The notes: generated by a model not told the origin, from the letters alone. A DNA stretch of 64,000 nt from Streptomyces sp. NBC_00306 (GCF_036169555.1 NZ_CP108032.1:7688001-7752000), one strand, 5' to 3'. Counted from the stretch's first letter, positions 45,663 through 54,527 are shown. Made by a program: numbers and translations.

Positions 45663-46136
45663 ATGGAAGCGCGACTGAACTATTTCGCCAGCCCCACCGC
45701 CGGCAAGGTCATCAAGTACGTCATGTCGGCGGGCAAGACGCTCAAGGACGGGCCGGTTCCGGCCGCGACGCAGGAGCTGGTAGCCCTGCGCGTGAGCCAG
45801 ATCAACGGCTGCGCCGTCTGCGTCGACATGCACACCAAGGACGCCGCCGCGGCCGGTGAGACCGCGGTGCGGCTGAATCTGGTCGCGGCCTGGCGGGAGG
45901 CCACCGTCTTCACCGAGGCCGAGCGGGCCGCGCTGGCACTGGCCGAGCAGGGGACCCGGGTTGCCGAAGGGGCCGGTGGAGTCAGCGACGAGGTGTGGGC
46001 GTACGCCGCGAAGCACTACGACGAGGAGCAGCTCACGGCCCTGGTGATCCTGGTTTCCTTCATGAACATGGTGAACAGGCTGAACATCGTCACACAGCAG
46101 CCGGCCGGCAGCTACGAGCCCGGACAGTTCCACTGA
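45663..46136 (+). CDS. Carboxymuconolactone decarboxylase / AhpD-like protein, ECF41 partner
   Basis: 157 residues from ATG 45663 with GAGG upstream. AhpD-like fold with the redox CxxC in INGCAVCVDMHTKD near 50-57 and His at the same helix; AALALAEQGTRVAEGAGGV and LTALVILVSFMNMVNRLNIV helices follow. The CxxC-H core works as a peroxidase-type disulfide reductant in AhpD. This gene is the classic companion of ECF41 sigma factors, normally its main target, here preceded by the exact promoter. Likely function: peroxide or organic-substrate redox chemistry, substrate unknown. Confidence 0.92.
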   Translation: MEARLNYFASPTAGKVIKYVMSAGKTLKDGPVPAATQELVALRVSQINGCAVCVDMHTKDAAAAGETAVRLNLVAAWREATVFTEAERAALALAEQGTRVAEGAGGVSDEVWAYAAKHYDEEQLTALVILVSFMNMVNRLNIVTQQPAGSYEPGQFH

Positions 46137-46171
46137 ACGAGATCAGCACCTGATGTGAGGGAGGGGCCGGC

Positions 46172-47095
46172 GTGAGCAAGGTCGAGGAGTTCGAGGAGCT
46201 GCGGCCACTGCTGTTCTCGATCGCCTACCGGATTCTGGGCAGCGTGAGTGAGGCCGAGGACGCGGTGCAGGAGACATGGCTGCGGTTCGACGGCTCGTCG
46301 ACCCGACCCACGTCGACCAAGGCCTTTCTGTCCGCAGCGGTGACGCGGATCGCCATCGACGTGCTGCGTTCCGCGCGGGTGCGGCGGGAGGAGTACGTGG
46401 GCCCGTGGTTCCCCGAGCCGTTGCTCAGCGATCCGTACGAGGACCCGGCGCGGGCGGTGGAGCTGGCCGACTCGGTGTCGATGGCCGCGCTGCTGCTGCT
46501 GGAGCGGCTCAGCCCGCTGGAGCGGGCGGTGTTCGTGCTGCGCGAGGTGTTCGCCTTCGGGTTCGACGATGTCGCCGCGGCGGTGGGGCGCTCGGAAGCG
46601 GCATGCCGGCAGCTGCTGGTGCGGGCGCGACGGCACATGGACGCCGGGCGGCCGCGGTTCGCGGCTGACGGGCAGGAACAGCGAGAACTGGCGACGCGGT
46701 TCTTCGAGGCGCTGAAGGACGGCGATGTGGAGGGACTGCAGGATCTGCTGGCGGCCGATGTGCAACTGGTCGGGGACGGCGGAGGCAAGGCCCCGCAGCT
46801 GGCCAGGGCCGTCACGGGCGCGGAGAAGGTGGCCCGGTTGCTCGCCACGTTCATCCTCCGGCTGGTCCGGCTCGATGTGTCCTTCGAGCCGCATCAGATC
46901 AACGGCCGGCCCGGGGCGGTCTTCCGGGACCGGGACGGAAAGGTGCTCCACATTCTGGCCCTGGACGTGCTCGACGGGCGGATCCAGACCATCCGCGGGG
47001 TGATCAACCCCGACAAGCTCGGCCACATCGGGCCGGTCGCCGACGCCTGGGCCATCGACCGTGAGGTGAGGCAGGTCCGTCGGCGGATGAACTGA
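46172..47095 (+). CDS. ECF41-family sigma factor with C-terminal SnoaL-like domain
   Basis: 307 residues from GTG 46172 (GAGGGAGGGG upstream). Sigma-2 at ~5-75 (LRPLLFSIAYRILGSVSEAEDAVQETW), linker with the ECF41 WFPEP motif near 87-91, sigma-4 at ~115-170 (SPLERAVFVLREVFAFGFDD), then a SnoaL-like domain at ~175-300 carrying DGGGK near 207 and NPDKL near 288, the three family motifs of ECF41. The C-terminal domain both regulates and supports activity, and there is no anti-sigma gene. It begins 36 bases after the decarboxylase, and recognises TGTCACA-N16-CGTC. Its inducing signal is unknown. Confidence 0.95.
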   Translation: MSKVEEFEELRPLLFSIAYRILGSVSEAEDAVQETWLRFDGSSTRPTSTKAFLSAAVTRIAIDVLRSARVRREEYVGPWFPEPLLSDPYEDPARAVELADSVSMAALLLLERLSPLERAVFVLREVFAFGFDDVAAAVGRSEAACRQLLVRARRHMDAGRPRFAADGQEQRELATRFFEALKDGDVEGLQDLLAADVQLVGDGGGKAPQLARAVTGAEKVARLLATFILRLVRLDVSFEPHQINGRPGAVFRDRDGKVLHILALDVLDGRIQTIRGVINPDKLGHIGPVADAWAIDREVRQVRRRMN

Positions 47096-47179
47096 CCGTG
47101 GCATGAAGCGGTCCGGCCCTGCCGTCCGGCGTCCGCACCCGCCTGACGGGCCGTCGCATACGTACGGTCCCAGCCGCGG

Positions 47180-47266
47180 TCAGTCGTCTTCGGGCTCGGG
47201 CTCGAACGTGAAACAGATGGTCGGCGTGCGGGGCTCGGCCTCGTCGTACGCGTCATCCCACGCCAC
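47180..47266 (-). CDS. Possible 28-residue acidic micro-protein
   Basis: A short minus-strand frame from GTG 47266 to TGA 47180 encodes VAWDDAYDEAEPRTPTICF and an acidic tail (FEPEPEDD). Third-position GC is ~89% and codon choice is coding-like. No good ribosome binding site is visible (AGGGG is immediately adjacent to the start), so it may be the 3' remnant of a longer gene. The rest of the 369-base gap between the ECF41 and aldo/keto reductase genes (47096-47464) shows nothing recognisable. Confidence 0.35.
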   Translation of the reverse strand: MAWDDAYDEAEPRTPTICFTFEPEPEDD

Positions 47267-47464
47267 CCCTGCGCACGCCGCTCATGACGACGCCCGGTGG
47301 GACCGCCGCGCATCCGGAAGGGTTCTTCAGCCGGTCACGCGGCGAGGTGCCGGAGCCGGTCTGCCGACGCGACACAGGGCGCCGGGCGGCCGTGCCCAGG
47401 TCAGGACGCGCAACGCGTGAATTCCGCGTGGTCTCTCACCAGGGTCCGGTCGTAGGGTGGCGCC

Positions 47465-48424
47465 GTGACGACGACGGCGGAACAGACACAGCCCGGCCGG
47501 CTCCTCTATGGATGCATGGGACTCGGCGGCAGCTGGGACCACGAGCCCTACACCTCGAAGGACATCGCGGTCGCGGAAGCTGCCGTGGAGGCGGCCCTCG
47601 ACAGTGGCATCAACACCTTCGACCACGCCGACATCTACCGGAACGGCAAAGCCGAAGCGGTGTTCGGCGAGATCCTCGCCCGCGCACCGGAACTGCGGGA
47701 GCGCATCGTCGTGCAGACCAAGTGCGGCATCCGCCTCGCGGACGGGGACCACCCGGGGATCTACGACCTGCGCGGCACCACCATCGTGGAGCGCGTGGAG
47801 GAGAGTCTCGCCCGGCTGCGTACCGACGTCCTCGATGTCCTGCTCCTGCACCGGCCGGACCCGCTGGCGGATCCCGACGATGTCGCCGAGGCACTGACGT
47901 CACTGCACCGGCAGGGACTCGTGCGGCGTTTCGGCGTCTCGAACATGAGCGCGGCACAGATCGCGCATCTTCAGGCGGCGCTGGAGCTGCCACTGGTCGC
48001 CAACCAGCTGGAGATGAGCCTTCAGCAGCGGGACTGGGTCGAGGCCAGCGTCGTGGTGAACACACCGCAGGCGGCGGCCGTCGGTTTCCCCCTGGGCACG
48101 CTCGAGTACTGCAGCGCCAACGGAGTGCAGGTCCAGGCATGGGGCGCCCTCGCCCAAGGCCGTTACACCGGCCGTCAGGAGACAGCGGACGAGCAGGCGA
48201 CCGCGCGGCTCGTCGAGGCGTTGGCCAAGGAGAAGGACACGAGCCCCGAAACGATCCTGCTGTGGTGGCTGCAACGACACCCCGCCGGCATCGCACCGGT
48301 CATCGGCACCGCCCGCCCCGAACGCATCCGCGCCTGCCGGGATGCCGCGACGGGGGAGCCGCGGCTCAGCCACGAGGAGTGGTACGACCTGTGGATCACG
48401 GCCCGCGGAGCGGCGCTGCCGTAG
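47465..48424 (+). CDS. Aldo/keto reductase
   Basis: 319 residues from GTG 47465. AKR barrel: LLYGCMGLGGSWD, catalytic Asp-Tyr in FDHADIYRNG near 52-57, Lys in VVQTKCGIRLADG near 80, His in LLLHRPDPLADP near 120. It resembles the YdhF/AKR11-like group by the tandem segments VRRFGVSNMSAAQI and GIAPVIGTARPERI. NADPH-dependent reduction of small carbonyl substrates. Its stop codon is followed by the 38-bp tandem repeats. Confidence 0.9.
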   Translation: MTTTAEQTQPGRLLYGCMGLGGSWDHEPYTSKDIAVAEAAVEAALDSGINTFDHADIYRNGKAEAVFGEILARAPELRERIVVQTKCGIRLADGDHPGIYDLRGTTIVERVEESLARLRTDVLDVLLLHRPDPLADPDDVAEALTSLHRQGLVRRFGVSNMSAAQIAHLQAALELPLVANQLEMSLQQRDWVEASVVVNTPQAAAVGFPLGTLEYCSANGVQVQAWGALAQGRYTGRQETADEQATARLVEALAKEKDTSPETILLWWLQRHPAGIAPVIGTARPERIRACRDAATGEPRLSHEEWYDLWITARGAALP

Positions 48425-48433
48425 ACCCTCGGG

Positions 48434-48547
48434 CGGCCCGGGCCAAGCCGCGGGCAGAGTCCTGCCCTGCACGGCCCGGGCCAAGCCGTAGGCGGAGTCC
48501 TGCCCTGCACGGCCCGGGCCAAGCCGCGGGCCGAGTCCCGCCCTACG
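48434..48547. repeat. Three tandem 38-bp repeats between convergent genes
   Basis: Three head-to-tail copies of a 38-base unit (48434-48471, 48472-48509, 48510-48547), each starting CGGCCCGGGCCAAGCCG. The unit contains the palindrome GGCCCGGGCC, and unit 1 folds GGGCAG/CTGCCC (48452-48457, 48462-48467, loop AGTC). Differences between copies are few. Probably a repeated terminator or a REP-like element. Confidence 0.85.
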
Positions 48548-48555
48548 CCGCCCGG

Positions 48556-49734
48556 TCATGCCGTGCGTGCGGCCTCCGCGACGACCTCGACGGTCCGTTC
48601 GAGTTCGGCCTCGGTGTTGTAGTAGTGCGGCGACAGCCGCACCAGCGGGTGAACTCCCCTGTTCAGCGTGTCGAACTGGGTGTGCTCGGCGACCGTGGTC
48701 GACACATTGACGTGATGGCGCGCGAGGACGGCCGCGAGGTCATGGGTGTTCAGTCCGTCGACCTTCGCGGTCACGATGGCGCAGCGGTCGCGGCCGAGGT
48801 CGTACGTCGTGACGCCGGGCAGCGCGTCGAGGCGGTCGCGCAGCTGCGCGCCGAGCGCGATGCTCCGGCGGCCGATCCGGTCCATACCCAGTTCGAGGGC
48901 CTGGACCACGGCGGCGTCCAGGCCCAGGACATTGGCGTAGCTCATCTCCCAGGAGGCGAAGCGCCGTGCGCCCTGGTGCCAGATGAAGCCGTTGCCGCCG
49001 TCCCAGGTGGCGGCTTCGATGTCGTTGACGAACGGATCGAGGTGCTCGAGCATCTGCGTCCTGACCCAGAGGAACCCGGTGCCGCGCGGCCCTCGCAGGA
49101 ACTTGCGGCCGGTCGCGGTCACCATGTCGCAGCCGAGGGCCTCGACGTCCACGGGGAACTGCCCGATGGACTGCGTGGCATCGAGGAGGAACGGCACCCC
49201 CGCCGCACGGGCGATCCGTCCGATCTCGCCCGCCGGGTTGATCAGGCCGCCGCTGGTGGGGACATGGCTGATGCCGATCAGCCGGGTGCGCTCGTCGATC
49301 AGACCCGCCAGGGCAGCGGCGTCGGTCTGCCCCGACGCGTCGTCCGGGACCACGACGATCTCCACGCCGGTGCGCCGGGCGGTCTGGAGGTAGGCCAGGA
49401 CATTGCTCCCGTACTCGGCGCGGCCCGTGAGGATACGGTCGCCCGGCTGGAAGGTGAGCGAGTAGAACGCCGCGTTCCAGGCGTGGGTGGAGTTGTCGAA
49501 GATGGCCACCTCGTCGGCCCGTCCGCCGATCAGCTCGGCGATGTGCTCGTACGTGGCGTCGATCCGGCTCCGTTCCTGGCTGGCAGCCTCGTAGCCGCCG
49601 ATGGACGCCTCCAGCTCCAGGTGCGCCGTCATCGCGTGCAGCGTCCGCCGGGACAGCAGCCCGGCTCCTGCGTTGTTGAGGTGCACGCGGTTGGCGCATC
49701 CGGGGGTGTCCTGGCGCAGTGCCTCGATGTCCAC
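48556..49734 (-). CDS. Class V aminotransferase / cysteine-desulfurase-like PLP enzyme
   Basis: 392 residues from GTG 49734 (GGGAG seven bases before). Fold type I PLP enzyme of class V: RVHLNNAGAGLLSRRTLHAM at the start, FDNSTHAWNAAFYSLTFQPG, the cofactor Asp in FLLDATQSIGQFPVD near 178, and the Schiff-base Lys in MVTATGRKFLRGPRGTGF near 202-215. The absence of a catalytic Cys loop of desulfurases (the C-terminal loop reads VSTTVAEHTQFDT) suggests an aminotransferase or isopenicillin-epimerase-like enzyme. Substrate not evident. It converges with the aldo/keto reductase and is divergent from the channel gene. Confidence 0.88.
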   Translation of the reverse strand: MDIEALRQDTPGCANRVHLNNAGAGLLSRRTLHAMTAHLELEASIGGYEAASQERSRIDATYEHIAELIGGRADEVAIFDNSTHAWNAAFYSLTFQPGDRILTGRAEYGSNVLAYLQTARRTGVEIVVVPDDASGQTDAAALAGLIDERTRLIGISHVPTSGGLINPAGEIGRIARAAGVPFLLDATQSIGQFPVDVEALGCDMVTATGRKFLRGPRGTGFLWVRTQMLEHLDPFVNDIEAATWDGGNGFIWHQGARRFASWEMSYANVLGLDAAVVQALELGMDRIGRRSIALGAQLRDRLDALPGVTTYDLGRDRCAIVTAKVDGLNTHDLAAVLARHHVNVSTTVAEHTQFDTLNRGVHPLVRLSPHYYNTEAELERTVEVVAEAARTA

Positions 49735-49894
49735 GTGAACGCTCCCTCATCGGTCGGATGCTGTGACCTCTACCCGTCAGGGACTCCGCATCCCGGGTTG
49801 CCGGGCGGCTCGATCCCACTGGTCCGTAGAGCGATCGGGGGAGGGCCCGGAGCGGTGACCGGCAACGGCGGCGCCACGTCCGTAGCGTGGCGGC

Positions 49895-50533
49895 GTGGCG
49901 CGGATCGATGAACCTGAGACAGCGGGCCTGGCGGGGGACCCGGGCCGGCTGCTGGCCCTGTCCGACGGCATCTTCGCCATCGCGATGACGTTGTTGGTGC
50001 TCGATGTCACCGTGCCGGACGATCTCGACGTACGCGCGTTCCGGGAGGCGTTGGACGATCTGTGGCCCAAGGTGGCGGCGTACGGCTTGAGCTTCACCAT
50101 CCTGGCGGCGTTCTGGATGGACCACCGAAGGATCTTCCTGTGGGTGCGCCATGTCGATGACGCGGTTCTGAGGGTGTCGCTGTGCGGTCTCGGGGCGATC
50201 GCGCTGCTGCCCTTTCCCACGGCTCTGCTGGCGGAGTATCCGGGGCGTACGGTCTCCGTGGCGCTGTACGCGGGCACCATCGCCGTCACCGATCTGCTGC
50301 ATCTCGCGCTGTTCGTCATCGTGTGGAAGCGTTCGCGGCTGCAGCACGAGCCCATCGGCGACCGTGTGGGCCGTGCCATGGTCGCCGACCTCATCACCTC
50401 GATCGTTGTCTTCGGGGCGTCGGTGGGCATTGCCTTCGCGTCCCCGCGCGCGGCGGTGTGGAGTTGGGCCGTGCTGCTGCCGGTCAAATTCGTGATGGGC
50501 CGGCGCGCCCGGGCAGGCATCCGGACGCCGTGA
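49895..50533 (+). CDS. TMEM175-family (DUF1211) potassium channel-like protein
   Basis: 212 residues from GTG 49895. The family signature RLLALSDGIFAIAMTLLVLD at ~20-39 contains the FSDxxFAI-type pore motif (here LSDGIFAI) that forms the hydrophobic gate in bacterial TMEM175; FWMDHRRIFLW lies in the loop after segment 3. Six hydrophobic segments in total. The tetrameric bacterial channels conduct potassium without the classic selectivity filter. No other ion-transport genes are adjacent. A perfect palindrome overlaps its stop codon. Confidence 0.9.
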   Translation: MARIDEPETAGLAGDPGRLLALSDGIFAIAMTLLVLDVTVPDDLDVRAFREALDDLWPKVAAYGLSFTILAAFWMDHRRIFLWVRHVDDAVLRVSLCGLGAIALLPFPTALLAEYPGRTVSVALYAGTIAVTDLLHLALFVIVWKRSRLQHEPIGDRVGRAMVADLITSIVVFGASVGIAFASPRAAVWSWAVLLPVKFVMGRRARAGIRTP

Positions 50534-50576
50534 ACCGCCTGGGGCGGCCTGCCGCGGCAGGCCGCCCCAGGCGGTT
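50533..50576. terminator. Perfect 44-base palindrome terminator
   Basis: AACCGCCTGGGGCGGCCTGCC and its exact complement with only GC between them (50533-50576) form a 21-bp stem. It begins within the TMEM175 stop codon and lies 19 bases before the end of the convergent permease gene at 50595. Bidirectional terminator. Confidence 0.9.
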
Positions 50577-50594
50577 CGACTCGGGTACCGACCG

Positions 50595-52661
50595 CTATCG
50601 GCGGCTGCGCACGAGCAGGTGGAGGAAGTACGGCGTGCCGACCATCGCCGTCATGAGTCCGGCGCCCAGCTGGGCCGGGGCGATCACCGTACGGCCCAGA
50701 AGGTCCGCGACGCAGACGAGGGTGGCGCCGAGGATGACCGCGACCGGGATCACGCGGACATGGCGCCTTCCCACCAGGGCCCGGGCCGCATGCGGGGCCA
50801 CCAGCCCCACGAATCCGATCCATCCCGCGGCGGAGACCGCGGTCGCGCTGAGGAGGACGCTCAGTACGAGGAAGCCCAGCCGCTCCCGGGGCAGACCGAT
50901 GCCGAGGAGTCGCGGCGTGTGGTCGTCGAGCGAGACGAGGTCGAGTTCCGTGCGGCGTACGACCGCGATCGCCAGTCCCACGGTGAGTACCGCCGCGAGA
51001 GGCAGCACGTCCGGCACCGACCGTCCGTAGGTGGACCCCGAGAGCCAGGTGAGGGCCTTCGTCGCGTTGAACGGGTCGGTGAGAACGATGAGCAGGCTGA
51101 TCACGGCGGCGGCCGCGGTGGCCATGCCGATGCCCACGAGGACGAGGCGGTTCTGCTGGAAACCGCCGCGTGCCGCGAGGCCGAAGACGACGGCGGCGGT
51201 GATCCCTGCCCCGGCGAGCGCGGCTCCCGCGATGCTCCACGACCCGGCCATGGGCACGGTGGTCACGAGAGCCACGGCGCCGAGGGCGGCCCCGCCGGAG
51301 ACGCCGAGGACACCGGGCTCCGCGAGCGGATTGCGGGTCACGGCCTGCACCAGGGTTCCGGACAGGGCCAGTGCCGCGCCCGCCAGAAGTGCCGCGTAGA
51401 CCCGGGGCGTCCGGGTGTCGAGGACGAAGGAGACGCTCTGACCGGCTCTGCCCTGCACCCAGTTGACGACATCGCCCAGCAGCAGCTTGCTGTCGCCGAG
51501 CAGCACGGCGGCGATCGTCACACCGACGAGCACCGTCGTCAGCACGGCCGTGGTGGTCAGGAAGGTCGCCCGGCTCTTGATGCGCAGCCGGTCGGGTGCT
51601 GCCGCCGCGGTGGTGTCCCGGAGCCGTGTCGCCATCACGACCAGGAACAGGGCGCCGACGAGGCTGGTGACGACGCCCGTCGGGACGGCGACCGCCGTGT
51701 CCGCGGGCACGAGTGCCCGCAGCAGCACATCCGATCCGAGTACCAGCGCGGCCCCGGCCAGGCCCGCGAGCGGCATGCTCGCACGGCCCCGGGCGAACGC
51801 GCGGAAGCGTCGTGCCAGGGGGCGGACGAGTGCGGGCGCGCACAGGCCGACGAAGCCGATCGGCCCGGCGAGCGTGACCGCGGCCGCGGAGAGCAGCGAC
51901 GCGAGCACCACCACGGTGACGCGTGTCGACCGGACCCTGACGCCGAGGCCGCGCGCCGCGTCGTCGCCGAGTGCCAGGGCGTCGACCCGACGGGCGATCA
52001 GAAGTAGCCCGACGAGGCCGACAGCCGCGACGGGCGCCATCTGCAGTACGCCGTCGAACCCGTTCTGGCTGATGCTGCCCTGGTTCCACTGGTAGAGCCC
52101 CTCTGTCTGCTGGGGGAACAGCAGGAGGAGTCCCTCCGTGATGGAGGTGAGACCGAGGGCCAGGGCGGTGCCGGCGAGAACGAGCCGGACGGTGCCCGCG
52201 CCGAGGCCGGACAGACCGAGGACGATGCCCGCAGCCGCCAGGGCACCGACGAACGCGACACCGGTGGAGGCGAACAGGGGAAGGCTGACGCCGGTGACCG
52301 CCATCAGGCTCAGCGCGAGGTAGGAACCCGCGTTCACGGCCAGTGTGTCGGGTGAGGCGAGGACGTTGCGGCTGACCGCCTGCAGGGCGGCGCCCGCGAT
52401 GCCGAGCACCGCTCCGACGAGCAGTCCGGCGACCATCCTCGGCAGCCGGGAGGCGATGACGACGGATGCGTCGCCCGCGCCCGCCCGGCCGGTGAGAGCC
52501 TTGAACACCGCGTCGGCGTCCGTCGCGGCGGTGCCCTGCGTGATGTCGATCGTCGCGAGAACCGCGAGCGTCAGGAGAAGTGCGGCGGTCACCGCTGCCG
52601 GGCCCGTCCGGGACGGGGCCGGCGACGAACGAGCCGCGGATTTCGTAGCGGTGACGGCCAT
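50595..52661 (-). CDS. FhuB-like iron-siderophore ABC permease, two FecCD units fused
   Basis: 688 residues from ATG 52661. Two FecCD permease units are fused in one chain: first ~40-340 (RLPRMVAGLLVGAVLGIAGA, LALGDDAARGLGV, GPIGFVGLCAPALVRPLARR) and second ~370-680 (TRTPRVYAALLAGAALALSG, LLGIGLPRERLG, GWIGFVGLVAPHAARALVG). Each has the LG-type ATPase-coupling loop with GFVGL, and about ten membrane segments. This FhuB arrangement serves siderophore (often hydroxamate) uptake. The gene begins 4 bases after the binding-protein stop, the last of three under an iron box. Confidence 0.93.
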   Translation of the reverse strand: MAVTATKSAARSSPAPSRTGPAAVTAALLLTLAVLATIDITQGTAATDADAVFKALTGRAGAGDASVVIASRLPRMVAGLLVGAVLGIAGAALQAVSRNVLASPDTLAVNAGSYLALSLMAVTGVSLPLFASTGVAFVGALAAAGIVLGLSGLGAGTVRLVLAGTALALGLTSITEGLLLLFPQQTEGLYQWNQGSISQNGFDGVLQMAPVAAVGLVGLLLIARRVDALALGDDAARGLGVRVRSTRVTVVVLASLLSAAAVTLAGPIGFVGLCAPALVRPLARRFRAFARGRASMPLAGLAGAALVLGSDVLLRALVPADTAVAVPTGVVTSLVGALFLVVMATRLRDTTAAAAPDRLRIKSRATFLTTTAVLTTVLVGVTIAAVLLGDSKLLLGDVVNWVQGRAGQSVSFVLDTRTPRVYAALLAGAALALSGTLVQAVTRNPLAEPGVLGVSGGAALGAVALVTTVPMAGSWSIAGAALAGAGITAAVVFGLAARGGFQQNRLVLVGIGMATAAAAVISLLIVLTDPFNATKALTWLSGSTYGRSVPDVLPLAAVLTVGLAIAVVRRTELDLVSLDDHTPRLLGIGLPRERLGFLVLSVLLSATAVSAAGWIGFVGLVAPHAARALVGRRHVRVIPVAVILGATLVCVADLLGRTVIAPAQLGAGLMTAMVGTPYFLHLLVRSRR

Positions 52662-52665
52662 GGTG

Positions 52666-53646
52666 CTACTTCTTCGTGAGCGCCTGGACGACCGCGTCGA
52701 TGTATGCCTCCATCGACTCGGTGCCACCGAACATCCAGATGCCGTCGGGCAGCCGGTGCACGTCGCCGGCCTTCACGAACGGCAGCGACGTCCACACGGA
52801 GTTCTTGGCCAGGGCGCCGGTGAACGGCGTGCTGGACTTGTCGTCCTTGTTGGCGATGTAGGCGAACTGGACGTCGCCGAGCTTGGTGAGGCCCTCGACG
52901 TCGGTGGCGGCCAGACCGTAGCTCTCGTCGCCCTTGACGGTCCAGGCGTTCTTCAGGCCGACCTTCTCGTTGACGGCACCGAGGAGCGAGCCGCTGGTGT
53001 AGGGCCGGATGGAGACCTGGTTGGAGGTGACGTAGCCGTCCGCGAAGGCGAACCCGGTACCGGCGAGGCCGGCCTTGGCGAGCGCCTGCTTGCCCTCGGT
53101 GATCTTGGCCTCGAACTCCTGCTTGAGCTTCTCGGCCCGGGCCGTGGTACCGGTTGCCTTCGCGATGACGTCCAGGTTCGTCGTCATCCGGCCGATCGGG
53201 TCGGCAGCCTCGGCGGAGCGCACCTGAAGCACGGGCGCGACCTTGCGCAGCTGCTTGACGGCGGCCGCCGGCAGGTCGTGGGTGGCGACGATGAGGTCGG
53301 GCGACAGGGAGGCGACGGCGTCCATGCTCGGCTCGCCGCGCAGGCCGATGTCCTTGGGCTCGTTCTTCAGCGGAACGACGGTGTCCCAGGCCTTGTATCC
53401 CTTGACGTCCGCGACGCCGACGGGGTCGACCCCGAGGGATATCAGGTGCTCGACGACGTTCCACTCGGTGCCGACGACCTTCTTGGCGGGGCCGTCGAGC
53501 TGCACCTTGGCGCCGGAGGCGTCGGTGAGGGTGATGGGGGCAGCGGTCTTCTTCACGGCCTCCGCGGCGGGCTCGGTCGTTCCGCAGGCGGACAGGGCGA
53601 GGGCCGCTGCGGTGGTGGCCGCCACGGTGATGAGGATGCGTCTCAT
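52666..53646 (-). CDS. Iron-siderophore ABC transporter substrate-binding lipoprotein
   Basis: 326 residues from ATG 53646, which overlaps the ATPase stop codon by four bases. Lipoprotein signal with lipobox LSAC near 18-21. Class III (FhuD/BtuF) binding protein of PF01497: VVGTEWNVVEHLISLGVDPV, LRGEPSMDAVASLSPDLIVA, and a C-terminal part YIANKDDKSSTPFTGALAKN with a long connecting helix TTARAEKLKQEFEAKI. It captures ferri-siderophore outside the membrane and delivers it to the fused permease. The exact ligand cannot be read from the sequence. Confidence 0.93.
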   Translation of the reverse strand: MRRILITVAATTAAALALSACGTTEPAAEAVKKTAAPITLTDASGAKVQLDGPAKKVVGTEWNVVEHLISLGVDPVGVADVKGYKAWDTVVPLKNEPKDIGLRGEPSMDAVASLSPDLIVATHDLPAAAVKQLRKVAPVLQVRSAEAADPIGRMTTNLDVIAKATGTTARAEKLKQEFEAKITEGKQALAKAGLAGTGFAFADGYVTSNQVSIRPYTSGSLLGAVNEKVGLKNAWTVKGDESYGLAATDVEGLTKLGDVQFAYIANKDDKSSTPFTGALAKNSVWTSLPFVKAGDVHRLPDGIWMFGGTESMEAYIDAVVQALTKK

Positions 53647-54503
53647 GAGGTGGTGCTGGGCCTTTCACTTCGTGTGTGGTGTCGGCCGATCGCGCGGGTG
53701 CGCAGCCGGCCCGTCAGGGGGTCGTGGGAGATCTCGATGCGGATGCCGTACGTGTCCGTCAGGCGCTCCGCGGTCAGGACGTCTTCAGGGCTTCCGTCGG
53801 CGATGATCCGGCCCGCTTTGAGGAGCATGATCCGGTCGGCGACGGCAGCGGCCTGGTCGAGGTCGTGCAGGACGACGCCGACGGCGATGCCGTGAATGTC
53901 CGTGAGGTCGCGGATGAGGTCGAGGAGTTCGACCTGGTAGCGAAGGTCGAGGTAGGTCGTGGGCTCGTCGAGGAGCAGCACGCCCGTCTCCTGCGCGAGG
54001 CAGCCGGCGAGCCACACGCGCTGCAACTGCCCGCCGGAGAGGTTCTCGGCGCCGCGGTCGGCGAGTTCGGTGACGCCGGTCAGGGCGAGTGCCCGGTCCA
54101 CGGCGGCACGTCCGTCGGGGTCCGCACCGCCCCAGCGTCCGCGATGCGGGTAGCGGCCGAACTCGACGAGGTCGCGCACGGTGAGCCCGCTGGGAGTGGG
54201 GCGGCCCTGCGTCAGGAGGGCTACGCGGCGCGAGAACTCACGTGGGCTCAGCGCGAAGCCGTCGGTGCCGCCGTCGATGGTGAGCGTGGCGGTCCGCGGC
54301 TTCTGAAGGCGGGCCAGCGTGCGCAGGAGTGTCGACTTCCCGCTGCCGTTGGGTCCCACCAGGGCGGCCACTTCGCCGGCCCGCAGGGTCACGGACGCGT
54401 CGTGCACGACGTCGTCGCCGTCGTACGCGACGGTCACACCTGTGGCCGACAGGGCATGGAGGGAGACCCTCGTGGCCGCTGAAGTTTCCTCATCAACTTT
54501 CAC
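53643..54503 (-). CDS. Iron-siderophore ABC transporter ATPase
   Basis: 286 residues from ATG 54503. Complete FepC/FhuC ATPase: Walker A GPNGSGKSTL near 50-58, the Q-loop in LLTQGR, signature LSGGQLQRVWLAG near 155-167, Walker B VLLLDEPTTYLD near 173-186, H-loop Val-Val-Leu-His in VLHDLDQAAAVADR near 212. It powers siderophore import by the adjacent permease. First gene of the three-gene operon, with the iron box 6-24 bases ahead of its start codon. Overlaps the binding protein gene, giving tight coupling. Confidence 0.95.
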   Translation of the reverse strand: MKVDEETSAATRVSLHALSATGVTVAYDGDDVVHDASVTLRAGEVAALVGPNGSGKSTLLRTLARLQKPRTATLTIDGGTDGFALSPREFSRRVALLTQGRPTPSGLTVRDLVEFGRYPHRGRWGGADPDGRAAVDRALALTGVTELADRGAENLSGGQLQRVWLAGCLAQETGVLLLDEPTTYLDLRYQVELLDLIRDLTDIHGIAVGVVLHDLDQAAAVADRIMLLKAGRIIADGSPEDVLTAERLTDTYGIRIEISHDPLTGRLRTRAIGRHHTRSERPSTTS

Positions 54504-54508
54504 GAGGC

Positions 54509-54527
54509 GAAGGTTAGCCTAGCCTAA
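54509..54527. promoter_or_regulatory. IdeR/DmdR-type iron box
   Basis: AAGGTTAGCCTAGCCTAA (54510-54527) is a near match to the actinobacterial iron box TTAGGTTAGGCTAACCTAA, a 19-base pattern with its first two positions and position 14 not matching. It sits just upstream of the siderophore ATPase start. Iron-bound IdeR/DmdR would repress the import operon. Confidence 0.85.

Noticed and set aside
48434..48547. CRISPR array
   Set aside because: Repeats are directly adjacent with no spacers.
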